Positions 35,384-44,521 of a stretch of DNA of 64,000 bases are shown here, piece by piece. The translations under genes and the position numbers were made by a program. The stretch comes from Rhodobacteraceae bacterium M385. GTDB lineage: Bacteria > Pseudomonadota > Alphaproteobacteria > Rhodobacterales > Rhodobacteraceae. The stretch is from the NCBI GenBank assembly GCA_025141835.1, contig CP081102.1, positions 2,914,001-2,978,000 on the forward strand, given 5' to 3'. The notes below the pieces were generated by a model. It did not search any database. It was not told the origin of the DNA and saw nothing but the letters and a program-made list of their open reading frames with translations. How positions within the stretch are numbered: position 1 is the stretch's first letter; each line of letters starts with the position of its first letter.

Positions 35384-35671
35384 TCAAACGCCCTCCACGA
35401 CGAGGATCACGCTGTCGGCTGTGCGGCGGCGGATCTCTGCAACTTCTTGATATTCTGGGTCATTATAGGCAGCCATCGCAGCCTCGTAGCTGTCGAACTC
35501 AAAGACGACGTGACGTTGGAACGTTTCACCTTCCAGCACCTCGGCCTTGCCCCCCCGGACGATCGGACGCGCGCCGTGGCTCAGAAGGATCGGCGTGTCC
35601 CGCTCGATATATTCTTGGTAAGCCTCGGGGTCGTTCACCGTGATATGGCCGATGATGTAGCCTTTGGGCAT
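35384..35671 (-). CDS. DUF1330 family protein
   Basis: 95 residues (MPKGYIIGHITVNDPEAYQEY...). This is a ferredoxin-like dimeric alpha-beta fold family of unknown function. Its stop abuts the potB start. Being inside an ABC importer operon hints at a role in metabolising the imported compound. Confidence 0.88.
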   Translation of the reverse strand: MPKGYIIGHITVNDPEAYQEYIERDTPILLSHGARPIVRGGKAEVLEGETFQRHVVFEFDSYEAAMAAYNDPEYQEVAEIRRRTADSVILVVEGV

Positions 35672-35743
35672 TGGGAGCCGCCTTGTTTTTTGAAGGTCTG
35701 AGTCTTTCTGAAGGTGTGGGTGGGCCACAAGGGCAGCCCACCC

Positions 35744-35797
35744 GTAGACCGGGCCTTGGCCCGGGTATGATGCGGACCGGGCCGAGGCCCGGTCTAC
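35744..35797. repeat. Head-to-head palindromic elements between potD and DUF1330
   Basis: GTAGACCGGGCC...GGCCCGG appears twice as a large inverted repeat: outer arms GTAGACCGGGCC at 35744 and GGCCCGGTCTAC ending 35797. It matches the element at 6964-6984. A further hairpin GGGTGGGC/GCCCACCC lies beside it (35717-35743). Likely REP-like elements that lower expression of the permease genes relative to the binding protein. Confidence 0.75.
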
Positions 35798-35801
35798 GAC
35801 T

Positions 35802-36917
35802 TTACTGGGCCAGCCACGCCTGGAAGCGGGCGTCCATGTCGTCACGGTAATCTGCCCACCATTCGTAGTTGAACAGGAAGGTCCGTGTGGCGTTTGCCGG
35901 GTCGGTTGGCATGTGTGGCGCCATGTCGATGCCAAGCGTTGCGTGCTGACCTACCAGCGGAGCGGAGCTTGCGCGTGCCGGACCGTAGGAGATGTAAGCA
36001 GCTTGATCCGCCAGACGCTGTGTGTCGGTCGCGAAGCGAACGAAGTCGAGCGTACGGGCCAGACGGTCCTCAGGCAGACCTTCAGGAATGATCCAGCCGT
36101 CAAGATCGAACACCTGCGCGTCCCAAAGCATTGCAACGGGCTGGTCTTGCTCTTCAATCAGCGAGAACAGGCGGCCGTTGTAGGTGGAACCCATGACGAT
36201 TTCGCCATCGGCCAAAAGCTGAGGCGTATCGGCACCAGCGGTCCACCAAACGGTGTTGTCCTGGATTGTGTCCAGCATGGCAAATGCTTGCGCGATACCT
36301 TCATCGGTTTCCAGAACGTCGTAGACGTCTTCCATCGCAACGCCGTCACAGATCAGGGCCCATTCAAGGTTGCCGATCGGGCGACGTTCCAGCGAACGCT
36401 GGCCGGGGAAGTTTTCGGTGTCGAAGATCGCGCAGATATCGGTTGGCGTGTTGCCGTTCCATTCTGCAACGTCCGTGCGGTAGCCGACGGTCGTGGAATA
36501 CACGATCTGCGGAATGAAACAGTCGGAAACGATCAGGTCGCCGAAGTCGTCAGATGCGGACGAGCCGTCATCGCCTGGCGCCAGCATCTCGTCGTGGTCG
36601 ATTTCCATCGCCAGACCTTCGTCGCAGAGGCGGATGGCGTCAGAGGCCACAACGTCCACGAGGTCCCAAGTGATGTTGCCGGCCTCGTTCATGGCACGCA
36701 GACGCGCCACAGCTTCACCGGAGCTTTCGTCCCAGATCACTTCAAGCCCCTCGTGCATCGCTACATAGGGATCGGAATAGGCGTTGATTTGGCTGGCTTG
36801 GTACGCACCGCCCCAGGACACGAGTGTCATGGAACCGGCCATGTGGCCGTCGGCCATAGCGCCGGTGGCGGCCATGCTGGCGCCAGTTGTCAGGAGCATA
36901 AGGCTCTTGAGGTTCAT
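35802..36917 (-). CDS. Polyamine-type ABC transporter substrate-binding protein (PotD/F-like)
   Basis: 371 residues. A signal peptide ends near GAMADGH, then MTLVSWGGAYQASQINAYSDPY, typical of the PotD-like family. The opening WGG and the conserved domain fit a periplasmic binding protein for polyamines or related small cations. The ligand cannot be inferred further. Confidence 0.87.
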   Translation of the reverse strand: MNLKSLMLLTTGASMAATGAMADGHMAGSMTLVSWGGAYQASQINAYSDPYVAMHEGLEVIWDESSGEAVARLRAMNEAGNITWDLVDVVASDAIRLCDEGLAMEIDHDEMLAPGDDGSSASDDFGDLIVSDCFIPQIVYSTTVGYRTDVAEWNGNTPTDICAIFDTENFPGQRSLERRPIGNLEWALICDGVAMEDVYDVLETDEGIAQAFAMLDTIQDNTVWWTAGADTPQLLADGEIVMGSTYNGRLFSLIEEQDQPVAMLWDAQVFDLDGWIIPEGLPEDRLARTLDFVRFATDTQRLADQAAYISYGPARASSAPLVGQHATLGIDMAPHMPTDPANATRTFLFNYEWWADYRDDMDARFQAWLAQ

Positions 36918-36994
36918 GTTGTCTCTCCTTGGTTGAACTTCTGTCGGGGTTTCCCCGAGCTATTGGCTAGCGCCTGCTTACACGGGCACCAGCA

Positions 36995-38125
36995 TCACGC
37001 ATCCAGCGCGCGGCAATCCTGTGGACGCCAGCCGATCTCGATACGTTCCCCCGGTTTCAGCCTGCGCTGATCGGGGGCATTTCGTGTTTTGATAATAAAG
37101 TCATCTACGCCCGCGACCCGAAGTCGGGTCCGATAGATGTCGCCCATATAAACGAATTCCAGCACCTCAGCCTTCAACGTATGGGCACCGGGCGTTAGAC
37201 GACTTTCGTCCATTTCGACCCGCTCGGGCCGGATCGACACTTGGGTCTTCTCACCCACCGCCGACACGTTCACCGGCAGCGCGTCGATGATCGAGCCATC
37301 GGCCAGCGTCACTTCGCACATGTCGCCAGCCATTTTGCTAACCGTGCCTTGCAACGTGTTGTTTTCGCCAATGAACTGCGCCACGAAGCTGTTTTGTGGC
37401 TCTTCATACAGCTCATCCGGCGGGGCCAATTGCTGAATGCGGCCATCATCGAAGACGGCGACCCGGTCCGACATGGTCAGCGCTTCGGTCTGGTCATGGG
37501 TCACGTAAACCGTGGTGATCCCCAGCTCGTGCGCCAGATTGGTAATTTCAAACTGCAAAGTCTCGCGCAGTTGCTTGTCGAGCGCGCCCAGAGGCTCATC
37601 CATCAAGACCAGCTCTGGCTCAAACACCAAGGCACGGCTCAGCGCGATCCGCTGCTGCTGACCGCCCGAAAGCTGCGCCGGACGGCGATTGATGAAATCG
37701 CCCATCTGCACCATATCGAGCGCGCGCTTGATCTTGCCTTCGCGCTCGGACTTGCCCATGCCGCGCACTTCCAGCGGGAACGACAGGTTCTCGCCCACGG
37801 TCATGTGTGGGAACAGCGCATAGTTCTGGAAAACCATCCCAATACCGCGCTTGTGGGGCGGGATGTTGTTGATGGGCTTGCCGTCGAGGGTAATCTCGCC
37901 ATGGGTGGCGGTCTCGAAGCCAGCTAGCATCATGAGGCACGTGGTCTTGCCGGACCCCGAGGGCCCAAGCATTGTCAGGAACTCGCCCCGACCGATGTGC
38001 AGGTTAAGGTCTTTGACGACAAGAACCTCGCCGTCATAGCTCTTTTGAACGCGATCGAACGATACGAACGCTTGCGATCCGTCTGAGGTCAAACCCCACT
38101 CCCTGTTGTTACGCTTTGGTGTCAC
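36995..38125 (-). CDS. Polyamine-type ABC transporter ATPase (PotA-like)
   Basis: 376 residues from GTG 38125. A TTG at 38092 with AGGGAG just upstream is a strong alternative start (MTSDGSQAFVSF). Walker A GPSGSGKTT, signature LSGGQQQRI, Walker B LVLMDEPLGALD, H-loop VTHDQTEA, and a C-terminal TOBE domain. First gene of the operon. Confidence 0.9.
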   Translation of the reverse strand: MTPKRNNREWGLTSDGSQAFVSFDRVQKSYDGEVLVVKDLNLHIGRGEFLTMLGPSGSGKTTCLMMLAGFETATHGEITLDGKPINNIPPHKRGIGMVFQNYALFPHMTVGENLSFPLEVRGMGKSEREGKIKRALDMVQMGDFINRRPAQLSGGQQQRIALSRALVFEPELVLMDEPLGALDKQLRETLQFEITNLAHELGITTVYVTHDQTEALTMSDRVAVFDDGRIQQLAPPDELYEEPQNSFVAQFIGENNTLQGTVSKMAGDMCEVTLADGSIIDALPVNVSAVGEKTQVSIRPERVEMDESRLTPGAHTLKAEVLEFVYMGDIYRTRLRVAGVDDFIIKTRNAPDQRRLKPGERIEIGWRPQDCRALDA

Positions 38126-38406
38126 CGGTCAATCGACCGAGCCCTAGCTTGTGTATACAGCCTAGACGCAGGCCGGGTTTGGTTTCAACCGGAAGCGCCT
38201 AGAATATCCGAACCAAGGGCGAATTTCCTGTCGTTTCCAATGAAATCCACCGAAGCGTCTGGAAAATTCGGCGTTTTCAGGCGAATCGGGCAGTTCTTGT
38301 GCTGACGCAGTACATCGCGTATCGCTTCGCCTACCCTCACGAGGGTGCCGAAGAGGAAAGCGACCGTGCCGCACATCTCCGCCAATCCTGCCGGGACCCC
38401 TGCCCC

Positions 38407-40173
38407 ATGTCCGTGACGCCCCCAACCGATCCCTACACAACCGAACGCCCTCGCGACTTGATGCGCCGTTTGTGGCGCGACCATGTTGTGCAGTTCTGGC
38501 CGATCATCGCCCTTGCCGTCGTGTTGATGACCGTCGAAGGGGCGGCGATCGGGGCATTTGCGTGGTTGGTGCAGCCGCTGTTTGACGAGCTGTTCAGCGC
38601 CGGTTCCATGGGCGGCGTGACGTGGGTCGCCCTGACCGTGGGCGGGTTGTTTACCCTACGCGCCACCTCAGGCTTTTTTCAACGGGTGTTGATGGTAGGC
38701 GTTGGCCTGAAAGTCGTGACCCAACTGCAAACGCGGTTGATGACGCATTTCCTGACCCTCGACATGAGCTACTTTCAAGGCAATGCGCCCGGCGCGTTGA
38801 TTGAAAGGGTACGTGGCGATACGGCGGCGCTGCAATCGCTGTCGTCGTCGGTTTTGGTGTCGTTGGGGCGCGATAGCGTGACGCTGATCTCCTTGCTGGC
38901 AGTGATGGTGTGGACCGATTGGCAATGGGCGCTTTACGCGCTGATCGGCCTGCCGGTCCTGATCCTGCCACTTCTGGCAGTGCAAGCCTTTATCCGCAGA
39001 ACCGCCATCGCCGCGAGACAGGCCGCCGCCCGGCTATCGACCCGGCTGGATGAGATCTTTCACGGCATTCAGACAATCAAGCTGAACCGTCTGGAAACCA
39101 ATGAAACCAACCGCTTCCGCGAAGAAGTGCGCCAGTTCCTGCGCCCCTCAATCAAGGCGGAGATCGGGGTTGCCGCCAACCCGGCGATGATCGACATCAT
39201 TGCCGCCGCTGGTTTTGTTGCCGTGCTCTATTTCGGCGGCCGTGACATCGTCGCGGGCGAAAAGACGGTGGGCGAATTCATGTCGTTCTTCACCGCCTTA
39301 GGCCTTTTGTTTGAACCCCTGCGCCGCCTGTCGTCCATCGCCGGACAGGTGCAGGCCGCAGGCGCCTCTTTGGAGCGTATCTATGAGGTGTTCGAGACCG
39401 CGCCGACCATTCTGCCCCCTGCCAAGCCACGACCGTTGACCCACGGTGATATCATCTTTGACGATGTGCATTTGTCCTACGGCGACGCGCCAGTTCTGCG
39501 CGGCCTGAGCTTTACTGCCAAAGCGGGCGAGACGACGGCACTTGTGGGCGCATCGGGCGCGGGTAAGACCACCGTTTTCGCCGCCCTTACTCGCCTTTAC
39601 GATCCGCAATCTGGCACGATCCAGATCGGCGATGTGGCGGTGACCGGCACAGATATCACAACCCTGCGCGACACGATCGCTGTAGTGGGGCAGGAAACCG
39701 CGCTGTTTGATGAAACCATCGCGGCCAACATCTTGATGGGCGATCAGGCGGCTTCAAAGGAGGCGGTAAAGGAGGCGGCGAAGAACGCCTCCGTCGATGT
39801 GTTTGCCAAGGACTTACCGCTGGGGTTGGACAGCCAAGTTGGCCCGCGCGGGTCATCTTTGTCGGGCGGCCAACGCCAGCGCGTTGCCATCGCGCGGGCA
39901 ATGCTGAAAAGCGCGCCAGTCTTGTTGTTGGACGAGCCGACGTCGGCCCTTGATGCACAGTCGGAAAAGCTGGTGGGCAAGGCGTTGGACCGATTGGCGC
40001 AAGGGCGCACAACGCTGGTCATCGCGCACCGTTTGGCCACAATCCGCGCAGCCCACAAGATTGTAGTGATGGAGGCCGGACGCGTGATCGAAGAAGGCAC
40101 CCACGACACGCTTTTGGCAAGGGGCGGCGCCTATTCCCGGCTGTACGAGATGCAGGTCAACGCCGCCGATTAA
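38407..40173 (+). CDS. ABC exporter (MsbA/LmrA-like half transporter)
   Basis: 588 residues from ATG 38407. Six membrane spans at about 30-320, then an ATPase domain with Walker A GASGAGKTT, signature LSGGQRQRV, Walker B VLLLDEPTSALD and H-loop IAHRLATI. It is a homodimer-type exporter of lipids or drugs. The 5' gap (38126-38406) has no gene I can support. It overlaps the convergent LysR gene by 4 bp. Confidence 0.9.
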   Translation: MSVTPPTDPYTTERPRDLMRRLWRDHVVQFWPIIALAVVLMTVEGAAIGAFAWLVQPLFDELFSAGSMGGVTWVALTVGGLFTLRATSGFFQRVLMVGVGLKVVTQLQTRLMTHFLTLDMSYFQGNAPGALIERVRGDTAALQSLSSSVLVSLGRDSVTLISLLAVMVWTDWQWALYALIGLPVLILPLLAVQAFIRRTAIAARQAAARLSTRLDEIFHGIQTIKLNRLETNETNRFREEVRQFLRPSIKAEIGVAANPAMIDIIAAAGFVAVLYFGGRDIVAGEKTVGEFMSFFTALGLLFEPLRRLSSIAGQVQAAGASLERIYEVFETAPTILPPAKPRPLTHGDIIFDDVHLSYGDAPVLRGLSFTAKAGETTALVGASGAGKTTVFAALTRLYDPQSGTIQIGDVAVTGTDITTLRDTIAVVGQETALFDETIAANILMGDQAASKEAVKEAAKNASVDVFAKDLPLGLDSQVGPRGSSLSGGQRQRVAIARAMLKSAPVLLLDEPTSALDAQSEKLVGKALDRLAQGRTTLVIAHRLATIRAAHKIVVMEAGRVIEEGTHDTLLARGGAYSRLYEMQVNAAD

Positions 40174-41042
40174 CCTGCCCCAAACAGCGCCTGCAAAGCC
40201 CCCAACCTAGGCGCAAGGGCGCCTTCGCGCTGGACCGCCAGAACAAGCTTCCTTTCCAGATCATCGGGCGCGGCTAGGGTGCGGATTTCGGGCGTCAGGT
40301 ATCGGGTCACGTCCGGCTCGGGGAGCAGGGTAAACCCTAACCCCTCAGTGACGCATTCCATTATCGCCTCCAAATCGTCCAACACGACCGAGGCTGCGTT
40401 TGGCGGGCGATCCTGCTCGCCCATGGCCCGCGCGATAAGCTTGCCGATCCCGGTGCCGGGCATGAAGTGAAAGAACCTGTGCTGCGCCATCAACCCCGCA
40501 AGCCCGCCGCCCAAAAGCCGCCGATGGGCGGCAAACACAAAGGGCTCTCGGCGCAGGAGCTGCGACAGGAGGCGGGGTGGAAAGGCGCCCGCGTCCGTCA
40601 CCACTGCCGCATCAATTTGGCCATTCACGACCTTCTCTTGCAAGACCGCTGACAGGCCGGTTTCCACCTCGAACTGGGCTTGCGGGGCAAGGGTTTGGGC
40701 GCGCTTCAGGAAGTCGGGCAGCAGCCGCACAGCCGCCGTGGTGACGAAGCCCAGTTTGAAATGCCCGACAAGCGTATCGCTGGGGCGGCACAGCTCCACC
40801 AGTTGGTCTTCGTGCTGCAATATCGCGGTCGCCTGTTCCACAACCGATACGGCCAAGGGCGTCAATCGTGGCGGACGGTGGGTGCGGTCAAACAGGGCAA
40901 CGCCCAACTCGGCCTCTAGCGCTTTCATCTGCATGGAAAGCGTTGAAAGCGTGATCCCCAACTGCCCCGCCGCCTGCGCGAAAGAACCTGCTTGAGAGAT
41001 CTTCACTAGGGTTCTGAGCGATCGGGTTTGCAAGTAATTCAA
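40170..41042 (-). CDS. LysR-family transcriptional regulator
   Basis: 290 residues. N-terminal HTH (LRTLVKISQAGSFAQAAGQLG ... STLSMQMKALEAELG) and an inducer domain. It is divergent from the acyl-CoA dehydrogenase-like gene, with a 105-bp gap, which is the usual layout for LysR control of the neighbour. Confidence 0.9.
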   Translation of the reverse strand: MNYLQTRSLRTLVKISQAGSFAQAAGQLGITLSTLSMQMKALEAELGVALFDRTHRPPRLTPLAVSVVEQATAILQHEDQLVELCRPSDTLVGHFKLGFVTTAAVRLLPDFLKRAQTLAPQAQFEVETGLSAVLQEKVVNGQIDAAVVTDAGAFPPRLLSQLLRREPFVFAAHRRLLGGGLAGLMAQHRFFHFMPGTGIGKLIARAMGEQDRPPNAASVVLDDLEAIMECVTEGLGFTLLPEPDVTRYLTPEIRTLAAPDDLERKLVLAVQREGALAPRLGALQALFGAG

Positions 41043-41147
41043 TCTTCCTGAATTTAAAATGAAATCTTATAGGATAGATATGAACTACACCCACTGTATG
41101 CTCTGACGCAATCACGGTTCCGTGATTATCCGCAAAGGAGCCTGCTC

Positions 41148-42356
41148 ATGTCCCACCCCCTTGTCCAAACCGCCCGCGACCTGGCACCCGACTTTGCTGA
41201 ACGCGCGGACCATTGGGACAAGACCCGCCGCTATTGCTGGCCCAATGTGGCCGAGCTTGCCGAGGCCGGGATCATGGGCATGACGATCCCAAAAGAACTA
41301 GGCGGCCAAGGGGCGAGTTTTCTGGACGTCGCTATGGTCGTTGAAGAGATCGCCAAGGTCTGCACCCTGACGGCCCGGATTGTGGTAGAGGCTAACATGG
41401 GCGGCATCAGCGCCGTCATGGCCTACGGCACCGATGCCCAGAAAGCGTTCTGCGCTCCGTATGTTCTGGCGGGCGACAAGCCTGCGATTTGCATCACCGA
41501 GCCAGAGGCCGGAAGTGGGGCAACGCAGATGCAGACCACCGCCCGCAAGCGCGGCGATACATATGTGCTGAACGGCTGCAAGCACTGGATCACCGGAGGC
41601 GGCGTGTCGAAACTCCACCTCGTTTTTGCGCAGGTCTTGGCCGAGGACGGCACCCCCCAAGGCATCGGCGGCTTCATTGTTTTCGCCGACAGCCAGAGCG
41701 GCGAGTTGCCCCAAGGCTTCACCGTTGTTGGGCGCGAGCACACCATGGGCCTGTGCGGCATGCCCGAAGCGGAACTGCGGTTCGAGGGGCTGGAGGTTCA
41801 TGAGAAGTGGCTTCTGACACCGCCGTCGGGTCTGAAGCATGGCTTTGCCGACCTGATGACCGCGTATAATTCGCAGCGTGTCGGCGCGGGCACGATTGCG
41901 CTAGGTGTCGCATCCGGCGCGTTGGATCACGCTAAACGCTACTTGTTGGAACGCGAACAATTCGGCCGTCCCATCGCAGAGTTTCAAGGCCTACAATGGA
42001 TGGTGGCGGACATGGACACGCAGGTCCATGCGGCCCGTCTGATGCTTCATGAAGCGGCCAAATCGGGTCAGGCCTTCCCTGACATGACGATGGCTGCACG
42101 CGCCAAATTGTTCGCCTCGGAAGTGGGCATAAAGGTGGTAAACGACGCGCTGCAAATGTTCGGTGCGCGCGGCTACAGTGACAAGGAACCGCTGCAGCGG
42201 ATGTACCGCGACGTGCGGATGTTCACCATCGGCGGCGGCACCGCGCAAATCCTGCGCACGCAGGTTGCGGGGGCGGTGCTTGGGATTAAGACGCCACAAA
42301 CCCGCGATGGATATGCTGCGCTTGCCCCCGCCACAGAGCGGATGGCGGCCGAATAG
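41148..42356 (+). CDS. Acyl-CoA dehydrogenase-fold enzyme lacking catalytic Glu, candidate desulfinase
   Basis: 402 residues with the full acyl-CoA dehydrogenase fold: ITEPEAGSGATQM FAD region, QMFGARGYSDKEPLQRMYRD and RMFTIGGGTAQILR. At the medium-chain-type position the EGT glutamate is replaced by Gly (GGGT), and at the alternative isovaleryl/long-chain-type position Gln243 stands (NSQRVGAGT). Loss of the Glu with Gln at the second position, and an Arg near 77, are features I recall for 3-sulfinopropionyl-CoA desulfinase. That function is a hypothesis; an ordinary dehydrogenase is less likely. AAAGGAG precedes the ATG. Confidence 0.7.
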   Translation: MSHPLVQTARDLAPDFAERADHWDKTRRYCWPNVAELAEAGIMGMTIPKELGGQGASFLDVAMVVEEIAKVCTLTARIVVEANMGGISAVMAYGTDAQKAFCAPYVLAGDKPAICITEPEAGSGATQMQTTARKRGDTYVLNGCKHWITGGGVSKLHLVFAQVLAEDGTPQGIGGFIVFADSQSGELPQGFTVVGREHTMGLCGMPEAELRFEGLEVHEKWLLTPPSGLKHGFADLMTAYNSQRVGAGTIALGVASGALDHAKRYLLEREQFGRPIAEFQGLQWMVADMDTQVHAARLMLHEAAKSGQAFPDMTMAARAKLFASEVGIKVVNDALQMFGARGYSDKEPLQRMYRDVRMFTIGGGTAQILRTQVAGAVLGIKTPQTRDGYAALAPATERMAAE

Positions 42357-42385
42357 CATTTTGGTCAGGCGTTAATCGATCGGCG

Positions 42386-42410
42386 GGAACTTTTGGCCCT
42401 CCCCCGCGTT
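42386..42410 (+). promoter_or_regulatory. Putative EcfG promoter for the AI-2E family gene
   Basis: GGAAC at 42386-42390, 16-bp spacer, CGTT at 42407-42410. This matches the alphaproteobacterial EcfG consensus exactly. The coding ATG is at 42419, only 9 nt beyond, so the transcript may have almost no leader. Confidence 0.75.
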
Positions 42411-42418
42411 GAAGCGGT

Positions 42419-43462
42419 ATGAAAACAATCGAATCTCCGGCACGCGCGTTGCCGATGGCCAACATCGTCCTTGTTGTTATTCTTCTTGGGCTGGTGCTTG
42501 ACCAGGCGCAGAGCCTAATCGCGCCAGTGCTTGCCGCGATTGTCTTGGGCCTAGTCTTGGCCCCTTTCGTAGATTTTCTAGAACGGTTTCGCATCCCAAG
42601 CGCGGCAGCGGCCCTTTTGATTTTGGCGGCCTTCTTTGTGTTCGCCGGGGTGCTGTTTTTTGTGGTGGAGCCAACAATTACGCACGCCATTCGAAACGGG
42701 CCATTGATTTGGTCCGAGCTGCGGACCTTCGTCGAAGGGCTGCGAAGCGCCGTGGCCGACGTGCAGGAAATCCAAGACACCGTCAACGAGGCGCTGTCAG
42801 ACGGGGCTGAGACGGCCCCCGACGCTGAAGCTGCCGCTGTGCCGATCCCCAACCTGCTTGGCGCATTATCATACGGCCCTGCCGTGCTGGGGGGGATCAT
42901 GATCTTTGTCGGCACGCTCTATTTCTTCCTGACCACGCGCCGCGACGTTTATGCCCGCGTCTGCCGCTTCGTGCCGCGCTTGTCCGAGCCACTTCTGATC
43001 CGCGCAGAGGCCCGTGTCTCGCGGTACTTCCTTGCGATTTCAACAATTAACGCTGGGTTTGGCGTTGCCGTTATGCTGACGATGTCTGTGCTTGGAATGC
43101 CGCAGCCCATCATGTGGGGCTTCGCCGCATTCTTGTTGAACTTCGTGCTCTACCTTGGGCCAGGTCTCATTACCGTAGCCCTTCTTTTGGTCGGTATCGT
43201 GACCTTCGACGGGCCGATGGCCCTAGCCCCGGTGGCCGCATTCATCGGACTAAACGTGATTGAATCACAGTTTGTGACGCCCACGTTCGTGGGGCGCCAT
43301 ATGGCATTGAACCCCTTGATGGTGTTCCTGTCGCTGGTGTTTTGGCTCTGGCTCTGGGGGCCGATTGGCGGGCTGGTCGCCATTCCACTTGTGGTGTGGG
43401 TCCGCTTTGTGATGCTGGACGGGAAAGACGATACCGTCCCCACCCCCATCGACCCGGCTTAA
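42419..43462 (+). CDS. AI-2E family transporter (UPF0118)
   Basis: 347 residues with about seven membrane spans and the large loop typical of the AI-2E/PerM family. PTFVGRHMALNPLMVFLSLVF and the GPIGGLVAIP region are family-typical. It probably exports small molecules or acts as an antiporter. A consensus EcfG promoter lies directly upstream, so it is likely a stress gene. Confidence 0.86.
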   Translation: MKTIESPARALPMANIVLVVILLGLVLDQAQSLIAPVLAAIVLGLVLAPFVDFLERFRIPSAAAALLILAAFFVFAGVLFFVVEPTITHAIRNGPLIWSELRTFVEGLRSAVADVQEIQDTVNEALSDGAETAPDAEAAAVPIPNLLGALSYGPAVLGGIMIFVGTLYFFLTTRRDVYARVCRFVPRLSEPLLIRAEARVSRYFLAISTINAGFGVAVMLTMSVLGMPQPIMWGFAAFLLNFVLYLGPGLITVALLLVGIVTFDGPMALAPVAAFIGLNVIESQFVTPTFVGRHMALNPLMVFLSLVFWLWLWGPIGGLVAIPLVVWVRFVMLDGKDDTVPTPIDPA

Positions 43463-44436
43463 GCCGGGTCGGTCTGTCCTGCATCGCAGCTATCGGCCTT
43501 CACCGCACCGCGCTGACCCATGGGGCGATCCGCACCAACGGTGCTGTCTTTCATCGTCTGCGCTTCCAGCTCTGCATCAATCGTAGCGCCCAGTAGGATG
43601 GAATAGGCGCTCAACCACAGCCACATGAGCAGGACGATCACGCCTGCAAGGGTGCCGAACGTCTCGTTATAGGTACCGAAGGCCTGCACATACCACGCAA
43701 AGCCGAATGTAGCGCTGACCCACATCAGAACCGCCAGAACGCTACCCGGCGCAATCCAGCGCCACTTGGGTTGACGGCGAGACGGGCCGTAGCGGTAGAT
43801 CACGCTGAACGCGACCGACGCCATTGCGATCAACAGCGGCCACCGTAGCACCAACACCAGATTGGTCAGCGTTTCCGAACGGAACACGAGATCCACGCTA
43901 AGCGGCAAAACCGCCAAGGCCGCGATCGAGAATAGCCCCAGAAGGATTGAAAATACCGTCAGGCCGATGATCCGCAATTTCAGCGCTATGAAGCCTCGTT
44001 CCTCGTCTTCCGCGTACGCGACGTTAAGGCCAGAAATCAAGTTCGCCATGCCTTTGCTTGCAGAGTATATTGCCAGTCCCAGGGCGATCAGAGCGGCGAT
44101 GCAAAGGCTCTCTCCGTCCGCGCGGGCCAGTTCCAGCATCTGGCCTTCCACGATCTCTCGGGCAGCTTCGGGCATAGCCGACAAATAAGCCTCGGCTTCC
44201 GCCACGATTTGCGAAGGGCTCACGACTAAGCCGCCCAAGGCGACCACAACAGCCAAGGCGGGGAAAAGTGCCAACATCCCGAAAAACGCGACGCCCGCGG
44301 CAATCAAGCTTAGCTGATCGCGCCCCTGGCGTTTTACCACGCGCATGGCGACATCCAGGTAGCCGCGAGCGGGAATCTGGGCCGGGTTTTGGGCGTTCTG
44401 ACCGCGCATAGAGCTTGCTTGATCTGTTTGGGACAT
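43459..44436 (-). CDS. yihY: YihY/BrkB family membrane protein
   Basis: 325 residues from ATG 44436 (MSQTDQ; an ATG at 44454 is also in frame). Six spans with the YihY pattern (LIAAGVAFFGMLALFPALA, ANLISGLNVAY, YRYGPSRRQPKWRW, GFAWYVQAFGTYNETFG). Family role is poorly known; RNase BN is an outdated name. It overlaps the convergent AI-2E gene by 4 bp. Confidence 0.87.
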   Translation of the reverse strand: MSQTDQASSMRGQNAQNPAQIPARGYLDVAMRVVKRQGRDQLSLIAAGVAFFGMLALFPALAVVVALGGLVVSPSQIVAEAEAYLSAMPEAAREIVEGQMLELARADGESLCIAALIALGLAIYSASKGMANLISGLNVAYAEDEERGFIALKLRIIGLTVFSILLGLFSIAALAVLPLSVDLVFRSETLTNLVLVLRWPLLIAMASVAFSVIYRYGPSRRQPKWRWIAPGSVLAVLMWVSATFGFAWYVQAFGTYNETFGTLAGVIVLLMWLWLSAYSILLGATIDAELEAQTMKDSTVGADRPMGQRGAVKADSCDAGQTDPA

Positions 44437-44455
44437 GACGTGTGGCCTTTTCATT

Positions 44456-44487
44456 AAAAGGACCCCCATCCCTTGATGGGATGGGGG
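44456..44487 (-). terminator. Intrinsic terminator before yihY
   Basis: Perfect 10-bp stem CCCCCATCCC/GGGATGGGGG with a 5-nt loop, followed by TCCTTTT in minus-strand transcripts. It ends the 44522-46261 operon, leaving only read-through for yihY. Confidence 0.8.
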
Positions 44488-44521
44488 CCGAATGGTCTGG
44501 TCATCTGGACTGAGGCATTGC

